A DNA stretch of 64,000 nucleotides. Origin: an uncultured Ruegeria sp. Lineage in GTDB: Bacteria; Pseudomonadota; Alphaproteobacteria; Rhodobacterales; Rhodobacteraceae. Positions 54,220-62,855 of the stretch are shown here, piece by piece. Where the stretch lies: the NCBI RefSeq assembly GCF_947497005.1, contig NZ_CANMFF010000009.1:62001-126000 (forward strand), read 5' to 3'. A program made the translations under genes and the position numbers. The notes beneath the pieces were generated by a model. It saw nothing but the letters and a program-made list of their open reading frames with translations. It was not told the origin of the DNA and did no database searches. The first letter of the stretch is position 1. Each line of letters opens with the position of its first letter.

Positions 54220-56355
54220 TCACTCCATCCCAACAGCACTCAACATCTCATCGATCCGCTGTCGTGTGGTCTGACTGTCCTCCAACAGGTATTTCGCGCC
54301 CGCCAGAGGTTTTTCTGGCAACCGGACGGGTGAGTCCAACAGGGCTTTGGTTGTCCGATTCAATGTTGCGAATTTCTCGTCCTGAGACCCGAGCCATTCG
54401 TCCGATAACCCGGCCAGCCAGAAATAGCGGTTTGCCGCACCGTATTGTTCGAGGTTGCGCAGCATATCACCTGCGGCCGCAAAATCCTCCGCCCCGTCCA
54501 GGGCTTGCGCACGTAAGACAATTGCGTCCTCCGAGTTGTCCTCGGCCAGCTCCAACATGGCTTGATGGGGGCGTCCCAACTGCAGAGCTGCCCGAGCACG
54601 CAAACGCGCTCGATCCGAGCGCCGTGTCTGATCTTCGGGTCTGTTCGCCAGCGCAAAAGCCTGTGTGGCAAAACCAAGGGCAGCAAGGCGGTCCGCCAGT
54701 GCAATTGCAGTTTCGGTTGTCAGTACAGCAGCCTTGCCCGGCCGCATCATCTCCATCGTTTGGCGTAAAAAGGTTACGTCATCAGACCGTTCCGCAAGCA
54801 ATTGCAAATGCCGATTGAAGGCGCTGCCGCTAACGTGCCCGGCCGGCAGTGATTGGATCACGTCGAACGCGCGGTCGAATTCCTGGCTCAGGCTTAGGGC
54901 GATCGCATGGGTGCGGGTCATCGTCGGGCCCAGCTCCGACCGCCTGAACTCGACTGCATAAGATGCCGCCAGGTCAAGCTCTTGGGAAGAAACGGTTTTG
55001 CGCTCAGACCAGCGCTTTTCGACCAGGCGCGCCAAAGCTACAGGAGCTCCGACCGCGGCCTCTGTCGAGACGATGACTTTGGTCAGCAGTTCCTCTTCAC
55101 GAGTACTGTCGCCTTCTGCCTCGGCCACGTTGGCCTTGGCTTTCGCAACACCTGGTGTTGAGTTCGGCTCGATCCGGTCCACCGAACGTAGAATCCTGCG
55201 CGCAGCCTCCAGTTCTTCGGCTCTTACCAGAATATCTGAAAGCCGCGCTCCCAGTTGGCGGCGAAGATGATCGGGAAGTTTTGAATAGGCTTGTTCGATA
55301 GCCACAATATGCGCGTCTGGTGTCAGGTCCTCTTCGGATAGCACAGCCCAGAGCGCAGCATCGCTGTCGCATCGCTGCAGGTCACTGAAGGGGTTCGAAG
55401 AAAGCGCCGGTTGTTCATCAACAATCCGCGCAATCGCAGCAATCCGTTTTGTGTCCTTTGGCCGTATCTTCAGCAAACTCATGACACCCAGCGCTTCGGC
55501 CCCAAAGCCGTGAAAGGCATAGAGCTTTGCCAGTTTCAGAGCCTTTTCATCGTCAAGTGTGTCGAATTCCTTGTACAGCCCTGCACGCAGAGCGGCCACT
55601 TGCTCGGTAAAGGGCGACTCTCCGGACCAGGATGTAAAATCCAGCTCTGCAGTCGATATGCACGCAAGCTCCGTGCCGAATTGCTGCAATTCTGCATTCA
55701 GTACGTTCTGCAAATCGTCCAGAACCGTGGTCAGGCGTATGTTCGACTCCAACCCGGATGGGACGGGTGTGGTATCCGGCAAGATCGTGCTGCGTGGCCC
55801 GACGGGTGACAGCTTCAGATCAAGCAGCTTGCGATCGGCCCCCTGTAACAGACGGGTCGACAGCTGGCCCTTTATCCCCTGCTGTTTCATGGTGAGAAGC
55901 GGCAAATCCAAACCGGTGACCTCGAATCGTGGAGTGCCCATAGCTGGTTTTCCAACTTGGGGTGGAGGTATGTCTTCAAGACGTGACGGCAAAAATGTCC
56001 CTGGCCCGATGTCCAACACGATCATTGAATTCCTATACAGGAAGGCGGACGCCACACACTCACATCCGAATTCCATCTCCAACGCATCGCCCGGCTGTTT
56101 TTGTAACACAGAGGCCAGACGGTTCGTGGTCAAACGCCCGAAAACCGAGCCAGTACGGAATGTTACCTCGTCCAGGGCAATTGTAAGCTGTGCGCCGTTT
56201 TTGCGTTGTGCCAGCACCCAGTCAGTATCCGGCGGAACATTGAATACCAGACGTGTGTATCCGTCATGCTCACCGGAACGCACCGTCACATCCTCAGAGG
56301 TCGCGGCAGTTGCCGCCGCGATCAAAGCAGCAACCAGAAACCCGATACGTTTCAT
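54220..56355 (-). CDS. Large periplasmic flagellar-cluster protein (AMIN-like N-terminus, helical repeats)
   Basis: A 711-residue protein with a signal peptide (MKRIGFLVAALIAAATAATS). The first 110 residues (VRSGEHDGYTRLVFNVPPDT, VLDIGPG) resemble an AMIN-type beta domain. From about residue 260 it is all helical, TPR/SEL-like (KLYAFHGFGAEALGVMSLL, ARAALQLGRPHQAMLEL). It lies directly after motA with a 4-nt overlap, a place where rhizobia keep periplasmic MotC-type motor proteins, but no sequence identity is claimed. A role in stator or motor assembly is plausible. Ends facing betB. Confidence 0.75.
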   Translation of the reverse strand: MKRIGFLVAALIAAATAATSEDVTVRSGEHDGYTRLVFNVPPDTDWVLAQRKNGAQLTIALDEVTFRTGSVFGRLTTNRLASVLQKQPGDALEMEFGCECVASAFLYRNSMIVLDIGPGTFLPSRLEDIPPPQVGKPAMGTPRFEVTGLDLPLLTMKQQGIKGQLSTRLLQGADRKLLDLKLSPVGPRSTILPDTTPVPSGLESNIRLTTVLDDLQNVLNAELQQFGTELACISTAELDFTSWSGESPFTEQVAALRAGLYKEFDTLDDEKALKLAKLYAFHGFGAEALGVMSLLKIRPKDTKRIAAIARIVDEQPALSSNPFSDLQRCDSDAALWAVLSEEDLTPDAHIVAIEQAYSKLPDHLRRQLGARLSDILVRAEELEAARRILRSVDRIEPNSTPGVAKAKANVAEAEGDSTREEELLTKVIVSTEAAVGAPVALARLVEKRWSERKTVSSQELDLAASYAVEFRRSELGPTMTRTHAIALSLSQEFDRAFDVIQSLPAGHVSGSAFNRHLQLLAERSDDVTFLRQTMEMMRPGKAAVLTTETAIALADRLAALGFATQAFALANRPEDQTRRSDRARLRARAALQLGRPHQAMLELAEDNSEDAIVLRAQALDGAEDFAAAGDMLRNLEQYGAANRYFWLAGLSDEWLGSQDEKFATLNRTTKALLDSPVRLPEKPLAGAKYLLEDSQTTRQRIDEMLSAVGME

Positions 56356-57221
56356 GCCACTGCCTGCTTGAGTTCCTTCAACGCATCCTCGAGCTCGGTA
56401 AAGCCGGGACGATTGTGGGTTGGGGTATTCTGGCGCCCAACTTCAATGCACATGGCGGCGTTGTGGTTATGCAGGTTGGCAACCAGAACTTCCTTGATCA
56501 GTTGATAGAAATGGTTGTCTTCTTCGACCACCGCTTTCAGCTTGCCCGCGAAGGGACCAACCAGACCATATGCCAGAAAAACGCCCAGAAACGTGCCCAC
56601 CAGTGCGCCGCCGATCAATTTCCCCAAGACTTCGGGTGGCTGGTCGATTGATCCCATCGTCTTGATCACACCAAGAACCGCAGCCACAATCCCCAATGCA
56701 GGCAGGCCGTCTGCCACTGTTTGCAGCGCGTGGCTCGGGTGCATCGCGTGATGGAAATTCGCCTCCATACGTTTTTCCAGAACCTCTTCAACCTGATGCG
56801 GATCGTCATAGTTCATCGCCGCGGACCGCATCGTGTCACAGATCAGGTCGATGGCTTCCTTGTCGGATTGAATCCTGGGATAAGCGGAAAACAAGTCAGA
56901 ATTTTCAGGATCTTCGATATGTTGTTCGACCTCTACAGGGTTGGCACGGGCAATCCGGATCAAAGAAAACAGCAGACACAGCAGGTCGCGGTAATCTTCA
57001 GGCTTCCATTTTGGGCCTTTGAACACTTTCCCCATGTCCTTGATCGTATGTTTAACGCCGCCCATGTCATTGCTGATCAGAAAGGCACCAACGGCAGCAC
57101 CGCCGATCATCATCATTTCAAATGGAAGGGATTTCATAATGATCGTCATCTTGCCGCCCGCAGCCAGGTAACCGCCGAATACCATAACAAAAATGACGAT
57201 AATTCCAACAATTCCAATCAT
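56352..57221 (-). CDS. motA: Flagellar motor stator protein MotA
   Basis: A 289-residue MotA with four TM segments (about 3-20, 33-50, 170-190, 202-225). IRIARANPVEVEQHIEDPENS holds the conserved charged Arg and Glu residues that contact FliG. LPALGIVAAVLGVIKTMG and GGALVGTFLGVFLAYGLVGP carry the Pro residues of the stator. motB is not next to it in this window; it must lie elsewhere. Its start follows motE by 47 nt. Confidence 0.96.
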   Translation of the reverse strand: MIGIVGIIVIFVMVFGGYLAAGGKMTIIMKSLPFEMMMIGGAAVGAFLISNDMGGVKHTIKDMGKVFKGPKWKPEDYRDLLCLLFSLIRIARANPVEVEQHIEDPENSDLFSAYPRIQSDKEAIDLICDTMRSAAMNYDDPHQVEEVLEKRMEANFHHAMHPSHALQTVADGLPALGIVAAVLGVIKTMGSIDQPPEVLGKLIGGALVGTFLGVFLAYGLVGPFAGKLKAVVEEDNHFYQLIKEVLVANLHNHNAAMCIEVGRQNTPTHNRPGFTELEDALKELKQAVA

Positions 57222-57268
57222 TTGAGATCTCCGGCTATGGTCTTCGCAAAACAGGGAAACACGTGCAT

Positions 57269-57853
57269 TTATTCCTGAGGGGCCAAAGCGTTACGACCCG
57301 CCATAACAACGCTGATCGTATAGGCCGCTTCCGGGCTGAGACCCGCCAATACCCCGGCAGCTGCGTCTGCTGGCATGCGCGACAAAAACCCTGCGGCAAA
57401 GGTCGGGTCCATGGTTTCAAACAATGCCGCCGCGTCTTTTGGCTTCATGTTCTGATAGACATCCGTCAGGCGAGTCAGATCGTTCTCTGCCGCCTTGTCT
57501 GCCACTGCGAGCGTGGCGCGCAGGGAACCTTCAGCCTCTTGAAGTGCGATCAGGCGCATTTCGATGGCCTGATCCGCGATCTCCAGTGCTTTTTCCCGTT
57601 CACGCAAAGCGTCTTCCCGCTGTTTGATGGTCTTCTCTCTGCGCAAAAGCTCTGTAAGCACGACCTGGATGTCGCGCGTGTCAGACTTCGCAGACTTGTT
57701 TTCCGAGGTTTCGTGAATCGCAGGTTTGGCGAGCGCGGGCCCCGCCTCCAGACCAACCCGAATGGCGGCCGAGCCAATCATCAACAATGAGATCACCGCA
57801 AGGACGCCACCACGCGGGCGTGTGCCTCGCCTGCTGACCCGAGCGCGGCTCAT
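57269..57853 (-). CDS. motE: MotE-family flagellar protein
   Basis: A 194-residue protein: one N-terminal TM helix (VLAVISLLMIGSAAIRV), a long coiled coil (about 65-130, LLRREKTIKQREDALRERE), then an MgtE_N-like domain (MKPKDAAALFETMDPTFAAGFLSRM, LSPEAAYTISVVM). This is the MotE family, whose S. meliloti member acts in the periplasm as chaperone for MotC. It overlaps the coiled-coil gene upstream by 4 nt. Confidence 0.88.
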   Translation of the reverse strand: MSRARVSRRGTRPRGGVLAVISLLMIGSAAIRVGLEAGPALAKPAIHETSENKSAKSDTRDIQVVLTELLRREKTIKQREDALREREKALEIADQAIEMRLIALQEAEGSLRATLAVADKAAENDLTRLTDVYQNMKPKDAAALFETMDPTFAAGFLSRMPADAAAGVLAGLSPEAAYTISVVMAGRNALAPQE

Positions 57854-58335
57854 GCCTGGGCCTCACTTTGTTTTCGGTCATGTCGGAAGAACATCAGCCC
57901 TTCCGGCGCCTTGGTCTGCTGTTCGTTTGCTTCTGATTCGGCAGGGTCCGCAGCTTCAGGTTTTTCTTCCCGCGCGATCCTTTTTCCGTCTTCTGGCTGA
58001 GTGTCGGCAGAGGGCGAATCCGCCTTCTCCCGATGTGCTGTGTCCTCTTCGGGGATAACATCATGCATCGACGCCATCATCAGCTCCAGCCGCTGCGCCA
58101 CCGACTCCGCGCGCAGCGTCAGCGCCTTGAGCTGATCTCCCGACTGGTCAGAGGCACGTCGTGCACTGTCCAAAGATTTTTTCAGCTCTTCCGCCTGCGT
58201 CGACAGCACGGCCACTGCGCCGCCGACGCCTTTTTCGAGATCTGTAAACCGTTTGAGACGGCGGGACAGCACAAAGCAATACAGACCCGCACCCAGCGCT
58301 CCGGCGACCAGCAAAATATCTGAAATCAGCTCCAA
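57850..58335 (-). CDS. Flagellar-cluster coiled-coil membrane protein (DUF6468-like)
   Basis: A 161-residue protein with one N-terminal TM helix (MELISDILLVAGALGAGLYC), a positive stop-transfer patch (SRRLKRF), a coiled coil to about residue 90 (LSTQAEELKKSLDSARRASD) and a disordered acidic/Gln-rich tail. It resembles the DUF6468 family but I am not certain. It sits between fliL and motE with overlapping or near-contiguous starts, so it is very likely part of the flagellar operon. Confidence 0.72.
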   Translation of the reverse strand: MELISDILLVAGALGAGLYCFVLSRRLKRFTDLEKGVGGAVAVLSTQAEELKKSLDSARRASDQSGDQLKALTLRAESVAQRLELMMASMHDVIPEEDTAHREKADSPSADTQPEDGKRIAREEKPEAADPAESEANEQQTKAPEGLMFFRHDRKQSEAQA

Positions 58336-58344
58336 TTCCGCCTC

Positions 58345-58842
58345 CTAATTCAATACAAATTCCATCACCAGCACATCACGAACGCGGCCTTCGCCAACGA
58401 CAATTTCTATGCGCCGCAGCAAGTGACCCCGGATGCGCATCAATGCCAGCGTATCCTCAAAATCCCTCAGCTCGACGGCCCGAAGGTATCCGTTCAGAAC
58501 ATCCATGATTCGTGGCTGCATCTTTTGCACATCAGCCATGTATGGCGCGTTAACTTCGAGTTGCGCGTGAAACTTCAGATACCGCGATCCACCTGAATTC
58601 ACCGACACTATGACAGTTGGCAGGTCGATAAACCCGACGTCTGCCAGCGCTTTGGCAGGTTCTTCCTTTTCCACGTTTTGGTTTTCTTCTTTCGTGGCCA
58701 TGCTGCCTAGCGGAATTAATCCTGATGAGGTCAGGACATACCCGCCCGCGGCACCAGCGATCGCCAGAATCAATCCGATAAGCATTCCCTTTTTCCCCCT
58801 TTTTTCGGGGGCTTCCGCCTGTTCGGTCGTTGCGTCGGTCAT
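58345..58842 (-). CDS. fliL: Flagellar basal-body protein FliL
   Basis: A 165-residue FliL. Cytoplasmic tail, one TM helix (GKKGMLIGLILAIAGAAGGYV, about residues 15-37), then a periplasmic stomatin-like domain (FIDLPTVIVSVNSGGSRYLK, MDVLNGYLRAVELRDF, VRDVLVMEFVLN). It stabilises stators around the rotor. Start ATG 58842 has GAGG 5 nt upstream; ATG 58857 and 58875 are alternatives. First gene of the minus flagellar operon, divergent from fliF. Confidence 0.93.
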   Translation of the reverse strand: MTDATTEQAEAPEKRGKKGMLIGLILAIAGAAGGYVLTSSGLIPLGSMATKEENQNVEKEEPAKALADVGFIDLPTVIVSVNSGGSRYLKFHAQLEVNAPYMADVQKMQPRIMDVLNGYLRAVELRDFEDTLALMRIRGHLLRRIEIVVGEGRVRDVLVMEFVLN

Positions 58843-58888
58843 GACGTCCTCATTCATCCGTTCTGTCCCTGTCATAACCCTGCAGGGA

Positions 58889-58903
58889 CTAACCGATTGT
58901 TAA
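58889..58903. promoter_or_regulatory. Candidate CtrA box between fliL and fliF
   Basis: CTAA-CCGATTG-TTAA matches 7 of 8 fixed bases of the alphaproteobacterial CtrA site TTAA-N7-TTAA. It lies in the 119-nt divergent promoter gap of the two flagellar operons. CtrA controls motility in roseobacters, so the location fits; a single site of this length can also occur by chance. Confidence 0.55.
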
Positions 58904-58961
58904 GGGCAATCGTCCAAACAGGATGTGCGTCGGGCAGAATGCCGGCGAGTCGGAGGTGAGC

Positions 58962-60545
58962 GTGCAGCAGATCGGAACTGTCTGGGCAAGTTTGGACAGA
59001 CGTAAACAAATTATCGTCGCTGGTGCGGTTGTGCTGGTGTTTCTGGGAATCCTCGGGATGTCGCGTCTGGTGACTGCTCCGTCCATGTCGCTGCTTTACG
59101 CAGGGCTGGAAAGCGGTGCCGCCGGAGATATCGTGCGGGCGTTGGACCAGCGTGGCGTGTCGTATGAAATCCGCGGCGGATCAATTTACGTGTCAGGTGC
59201 GGAGCGCGACCAATTGCGAATGACTTTGGCCAGCGAAGGCCTGCCTGCAAACGGCAACAAAGGGTACGAACTGCTTGATTCGTTGAGCGGGTTCGGAACT
59301 ACGTCTCAGATGTTTGATGCCGCCTATTGGCGCGCGAAAGAGGGCGAATTGGCGCGGACACTTGTCGGCAGCCCATATGTCAGCCAGGCCCGGGTTCATA
59401 TAGCGAACGGTTCCGCCAACCCCTTTCAGCGCAGTGTTTCGCCAACAGCTTCGGTTTATCTTGTGCCGTCCGGGGCCGACATCACCGGCGATCAGGCCAA
59501 GGCCATTCGATTCCTTGTTGCCTCGGCCGTGAGTGGGCTGGCACCCGAGAACGTAACGGTGATTGATTCGAACGGAACCGTGATCGGAGGGCAGGATACT
59601 GCTGTGGCCGCTGACAATGCGGATGACAAGTCGCGTCAGTTGCGGGAACGTGTTCTGCGTCTGGTCGAAGCGCGTGTTGGGGCCGGCAATGCTGTGGTCG
59701 AGGTCAGCGTGAATACTGAGACCAAGACGGAATCCATTCGCGAGCGGCGCTTTGATCCCAAGGGCCGGGTGGCGATCAGCACGGATGTCGAAGAACGCTC
59801 GGACAGCGCCCGAAATCAGTCATCGGATGTCACGGTGGCGTCGAACCTGCCTGACGGTGATGGGGCGGGTGGGGACGAATCAAACTCGACCGCTACCCAG
59901 ACTCGTGAGCGGGTGAACTATGAAGTTTCAGAGACCGAACTGGAAGTGCATACGGCACCTGGCGCAATCAAGCGCCTGACGGTCGCGGTTCTGGTCAATG
60001 GAACGCGAAGGGTGGATGCGTCCGGTACCGAAACATTTACACCCTTGCCCCAGGAAGAATTGGCCGCGCTTGAAGAACTTGTGGCGTCTGCTGTGGGGTA
60101 CGATGTCTCGCGTGGCGATGTTATCACACTGAAATCCCTGGATTTACCGTCGGTTGAGCCGCAGGGTACGCTGGTGTCGTCGTCGCTCTGGCAAAACTTT
60201 CATTTGGACGCGATGTCCTTGATTCAGATGGCGGTGCTGGCCTTGGTCTCACTGGTGTTGGCGCTGTTTGTAATTCGCCCAATCCTGATGAGGCCGGCAC
60301 CGATACCGGCGCTGCTGCCTGCCGGGGGCGGGGCAGATGCGGGATCATTGGCGCTGACCGGTGAAATCGCGCCGGATGAAACAGCAGAATTCGCGACCCT
60401 GCCGGTGGAGGGGAATGTTCCGGCACTCGGCTCGGGGACCACGGAAGATTCTGTCGATCGGTTGCGCGCAATGATCGGTGACAAGCAGGAAGAGACTGTC
60501 GAGATCTTGCGCAGCTGGCTTGAAGAAGGTGAGGAACGGGTGTGA
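58962..60545 (+). CDS. fliF: Flagellar MS-ring protein FliF
   Basis: A 527-residue FliF. N-terminal TM (IIVAGAVVLVFLGILGMS), ring-building motifs (GLESGAAGDIVRALDQRGVSY, AYWRAKEGELARTL), FERSV-like region (PFQRSVSPTASVYL), then a second TM near residue 425 (MAVLALVSLVLALFVI) and a C-terminal FliG-binding tail. The basal-body ring that anchors the export apparatus and rotor. Start GTG 58962 has GGAGG 5 nt upstream; ATG 58923 has none. Followed by fliH with a 1-nt overlap. Confidence 0.95.
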   Translation: MQQIGTVWASLDRRKQIIVAGAVVLVFLGILGMSRLVTAPSMSLLYAGLESGAAGDIVRALDQRGVSYEIRGGSIYVSGAERDQLRMTLASEGLPANGNKGYELLDSLSGFGTTSQMFDAAYWRAKEGELARTLVGSPYVSQARVHIANGSANPFQRSVSPTASVYLVPSGADITGDQAKAIRFLVASAVSGLAPENVTVIDSNGTVIGGQDTAVAADNADDKSRQLRERVLRLVEARVGAGNAVVEVSVNTETKTESIRERRFDPKGRVAISTDVEERSDSARNQSSDVTVASNLPDGDGAGGDESNSTATQTRERVNYEVSETELEVHTAPGAIKRLTVAVLVNGTRRVDASGTETFTPLPQEELAALEELVASAVGYDVSRGDVITLKSLDLPSVEPQGTLVSSSLWQNFHLDAMSLIQMAVLALVSLVLALFVIRPILMRPAPIPALLPAGGGADAGSLALTGEIAPDETAEFATLPVEGNVPALGSGTTEDSVDRLRAMIGDKQEETVEILRSWLEEGEERV

Positions 60546-61141
60546 TGTCGATTGCTCATCTGCTTGAGGATTTCACCACCCAGACCAGTGCAAGGCCCGT
60601 TCTGGTTCTGGATGAGGAAACGCTGGAAGAACAACGGCTCGCGGCCTTTGAAGACGGTTACGGGGCAGGTTGGGAAGATGCATCTCGGGCGCAGGAACAA
60701 AGCCGCGGTCAGGTTTCGGCCGAATTGGCCAGGTCGCTTGAGGACATGTCTTTCACCTATCACGAAGCGATCACCCGAATGACGCTGTCTTTGGAACCCA
60801 TGTTCAACAGTCTGGTTCAAACCGTTTTACCTGAGATGTTTGAGCGCGGTTTGGCGGCCCGTCTTGTCGAACAGTTCTGCGAAATGGCGCGTTCGCAAGT
60901 TGAGCAGCCGATGCAGATTTTGGTGCCACCAGGATGCGTTGAGGATGTTGTGGCGATGTTGCCACAAGATTTACATTCCGCCCCCCAGGTTATTGAAAAC
61001 GCCGCCTTGGAGCCTGGGCAGGCGCGGATTCAGGTTGGCACAAGCCGACGAGAAGTGGATTGCACCGCCCTGTCGGCTGCCATCGCACAGATCTTTGACG
61101 CTTATGTCTTTGAGGCAAGAGAGGCTTTGTCCAATGAATGA
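60545..61141 (+). CDS. fliH: FliH-like flagellar export protein
   Basis: A 198-residue protein in the fliH slot after fliF. AAFEDGYGAGWEDA is the GxxxG-type pattern of FliH, followed by a helical middle region and the C-terminal E-domain (MQILVPPGCVEDVVAML, TSRREVDCTALSAAIAQIF). FliH holds and regulates the export ATPase FliI; no fliI or fliG is in the window. Sequence match is weak, so the name rests partly on context. ATG 60545 overlaps the fliF stop (TGATG). Confidence 0.72.
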   Translation: MSIAHLLEDFTTQTSARPVLVLDEETLEEQRLAAFEDGYGAGWEDASRAQEQSRGQVSAELARSLEDMSFTYHEAITRMTLSLEPMFNSLVQTVLPEMFERGLAARLVEQFCEMARSQVEQPMQILVPPGCVEDVVAMLPQDLHSAPQVIENAALEPGQARIQVGTSRREVDCTALSAAIAQIFDAYVFEAREALSNE

Positions 61142-61421
61142 TACTCAGACCCCGAAATCCGAAAAGCCCAACCCTTTCGACTCGGTCCCGATTGAAGTGA
61201 CTGTGTCCGTCGGCCGGGCGCGTCCGCTGATCCGGGACCTTTTGAATATGGGAGAGAACGCAGTGCTGACCCTGGACAAGCGCATTGAAGACCCCGTTGA
61301 TCTATATGTTGGGGATCAATTGGTGGCACGCGGGCTGCTGGAGGAAATGGAAGGTGATCATGCCGGACAACTTTCAGTGCGCCTGACCGAGATTGCGGAT
61401 CTGCAAAACGGAATCGGTTGA
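61134..61421 (+). CDS. fliN: Flagellar motor switch protein FliN
   Basis: A 95-residue SpoA-domain protein. NPFDSVPIEVTVSVGRARPLI, LLNMGENAVLTLDKRIEDPVDLYVGDQLVARG is the FliN/SpoA core. FliN forms the C-ring base and switches rotation direction. The gene starts 8 nt inside fliH; the reading frame further upstream is antisense-free but not the gene. Confidence 0.93.
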   Translation: MNDTQTPKSEKPNPFDSVPIEVTVSVGRARPLIRDLLNMGENAVLTLDKRIEDPVDLYVGDQLVARGLLEEMEGDHAGQLSVRLTEIADLQNGIG

Positions 61422-62149
61422 TGCGTCCTGTGATCTGGTTTGCTCTGATGGTTGCGCTTGCGCCATCATTTGCCGCTGCGCAGGATGTGACCTTGTCTTT
61501 GGGCGAGGGCGGATCAATTTCTGCCCGAACAATCCAGCTGATCCTACTGATCACAGTGCTGAGCATCGCTCCGGGGCTGGCGATCATGATCACCTGTTTC
61601 CCGTTTCTGATCACTGTGCTGTCGATCTTGCGGCAAGGGGTCGGCCTACAGCAATCACCGCCCAACATGCTGCTGGTCAGTTTGGCGCTGTTTCTGACTT
61701 ATTTCATAATGGACCCGGTCTTTACCGAAGCCTGGAATGCCGGGATACGTCCGATGATGGAAGAAACGATGGAGGTTGAGCCTGCGCTTGAGCGCGCGTT
61801 AGAGCCTTTTCGCGCGTTTATGGCGACCCGGCTGGATGCCGACACGTTCTACGCTATGGCGGCCTTGCGGCCCGGTGGTGAGGCCATGGAACTGTCTGCG
61901 CAGGCGCCACTATCGGTCTTGATGCCATCTTTCATGCTGTCTGAAATCGCGCGGGCGTTTCAGATTGGATTTCTGATTTTCCTGCCGTTTCTGATCATCG
62001 ACCTTGTTGTGGCAGCTGTATTGATGTCGATGGGCATGATGATGGTGCCGCCGGCCATAGTGTCCTTGCCATTCAAGCTGGCGTTTTTCGTGATCGCTGA
62101 CGGGTGGGCGTTGATCGCGGGCGCATTGGTGCGCAGTTACATGCCGTGA
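61421..62149 (+). CDS. fliP: Flagellar export-gate protein FliP
   Basis: A 242-residue FliP with signal peptide (IWFALMVALAPSFAAAQ) and four TM helices. ITCFPFLITVLSILRQGVGL, QQSPPNMLLVSLALFLTYFI, and SFMLSEIARAFQIGFLIF then MSMGMMMVPPAIVSLPFKL are diagnostic. It forms the core of the type III export gate in the inner membrane. Starts TGATG at the fliN stop. fliQ and fliR do not follow in the window; the next gene is the minus-strand mlaC. Confidence 0.97.
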   Translation: MRPVIWFALMVALAPSFAAAQDVTLSLGEGGSISARTIQLILLITVLSIAPGLAIMITCFPFLITVLSILRQGVGLQQSPPNMLLVSLALFLTYFIMDPVFTEAWNAGIRPMMEETMEVEPALERALEPFRAFMATRLDADTFYAMAALRPGGEAMELSAQAPLSVLMPSFMLSEIARAFQIGFLIFLPFLIIDLVVAAVLMSMGMMMVPPAIVSLPFKLAFFVIADGWALIAGALVRSYMP

Positions 62150-62255
62150 CTTCGACCTGGAAAACCGGTTGAGCGGCGAAAAAAGGGGCCTGACGGCGCT
62201 GACCTCTGACTTCTACCAATCATGTTATCCAACGCCCGGTTCCGTATGGCCAAGA

Positions 62256-62855
62256 TCAGCCTGTCTTTTTCAGGTCCTTGATCAGTTGGTTCAGGTTGCC
62301 CTTGCGCGCATCCAGCATCGCTCCGATTTCGGTACGCTCGGTCAGCAACAGATTCACACCTTCGATGAACATGTTATAAAACTTTTCGCGCCCTGATTTG
62401 TCAGAGACAAGGAAGGTCACATCAAACGGAGACGACCCACGCAGTTTAACCATCGTGCGCACTTCATACCCTGCCTTGATCTTGCGCGCATTTCGCACGT
62501 TGACCTCGCCGCCGATGAATTCACGGAAGCGGCGACCATACTTGCGCGAAATATAGCCCTGAAACGCCTTGGTGAATTGTTTCAACTGGGACGGGCTGGC
62601 GGTGCGGGCATCCGCCCCCAGCGCATAACGGGCCATGATCGGGACGTCTGCATATTGCACAAATATCTTCTCAAAGTCGCGCAACATCGCTTTTTCCGAT
62701 TTGCCCGACTCGATAACCCGGTTGATGTCGGTAACCACGTTGCCGACCAGTGCCTTGGCAGTCGCCTCGGTCTGGGCAAACGCATGCGCGGGCAAAACGG
62801 CCAAGGCCATACCGGCTGCGATAAAGTGACGGCGGTTCAACTCGTTATTCAGCAT
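62256..62855 (-). CDS. mlaC: MlaC-type periplasmic phospholipid carrier
   Basis: A 199-residue MlaC/Ttg2D protein with a signal peptide. It starts MLNNELNRRHFIAAGMALAV, with RRHFI resembling a Tat-like twin-arginine segment (R-R-H-F-I). Then MARYALG, FVQYADVPIM, YISRKYGRRF and FYNMFIEGVNLLLTER. It ferries phospholipid between MlaA at the outer membrane and an inner-membrane ABC complex that is not in the window. It overlaps the mlaA gene by 11 nt. Confidence 0.94.
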   Translation of the reverse strand: MLNNELNRRHFIAAGMALAVLPAHAFAQTEATAKALVGNVVTDINRVIESGKSEKAMLRDFEKIFVQYADVPIMARYALGADARTASPSQLKQFTKAFQGYISRKYGRRFREFIGGEVNVRNARKIKAGYEVRTMVKLRGSSPFDVTFLVSDKSGREKFYNMFIEGVNLLLTERTEIGAMLDARKGNLNQLIKDLKKTG

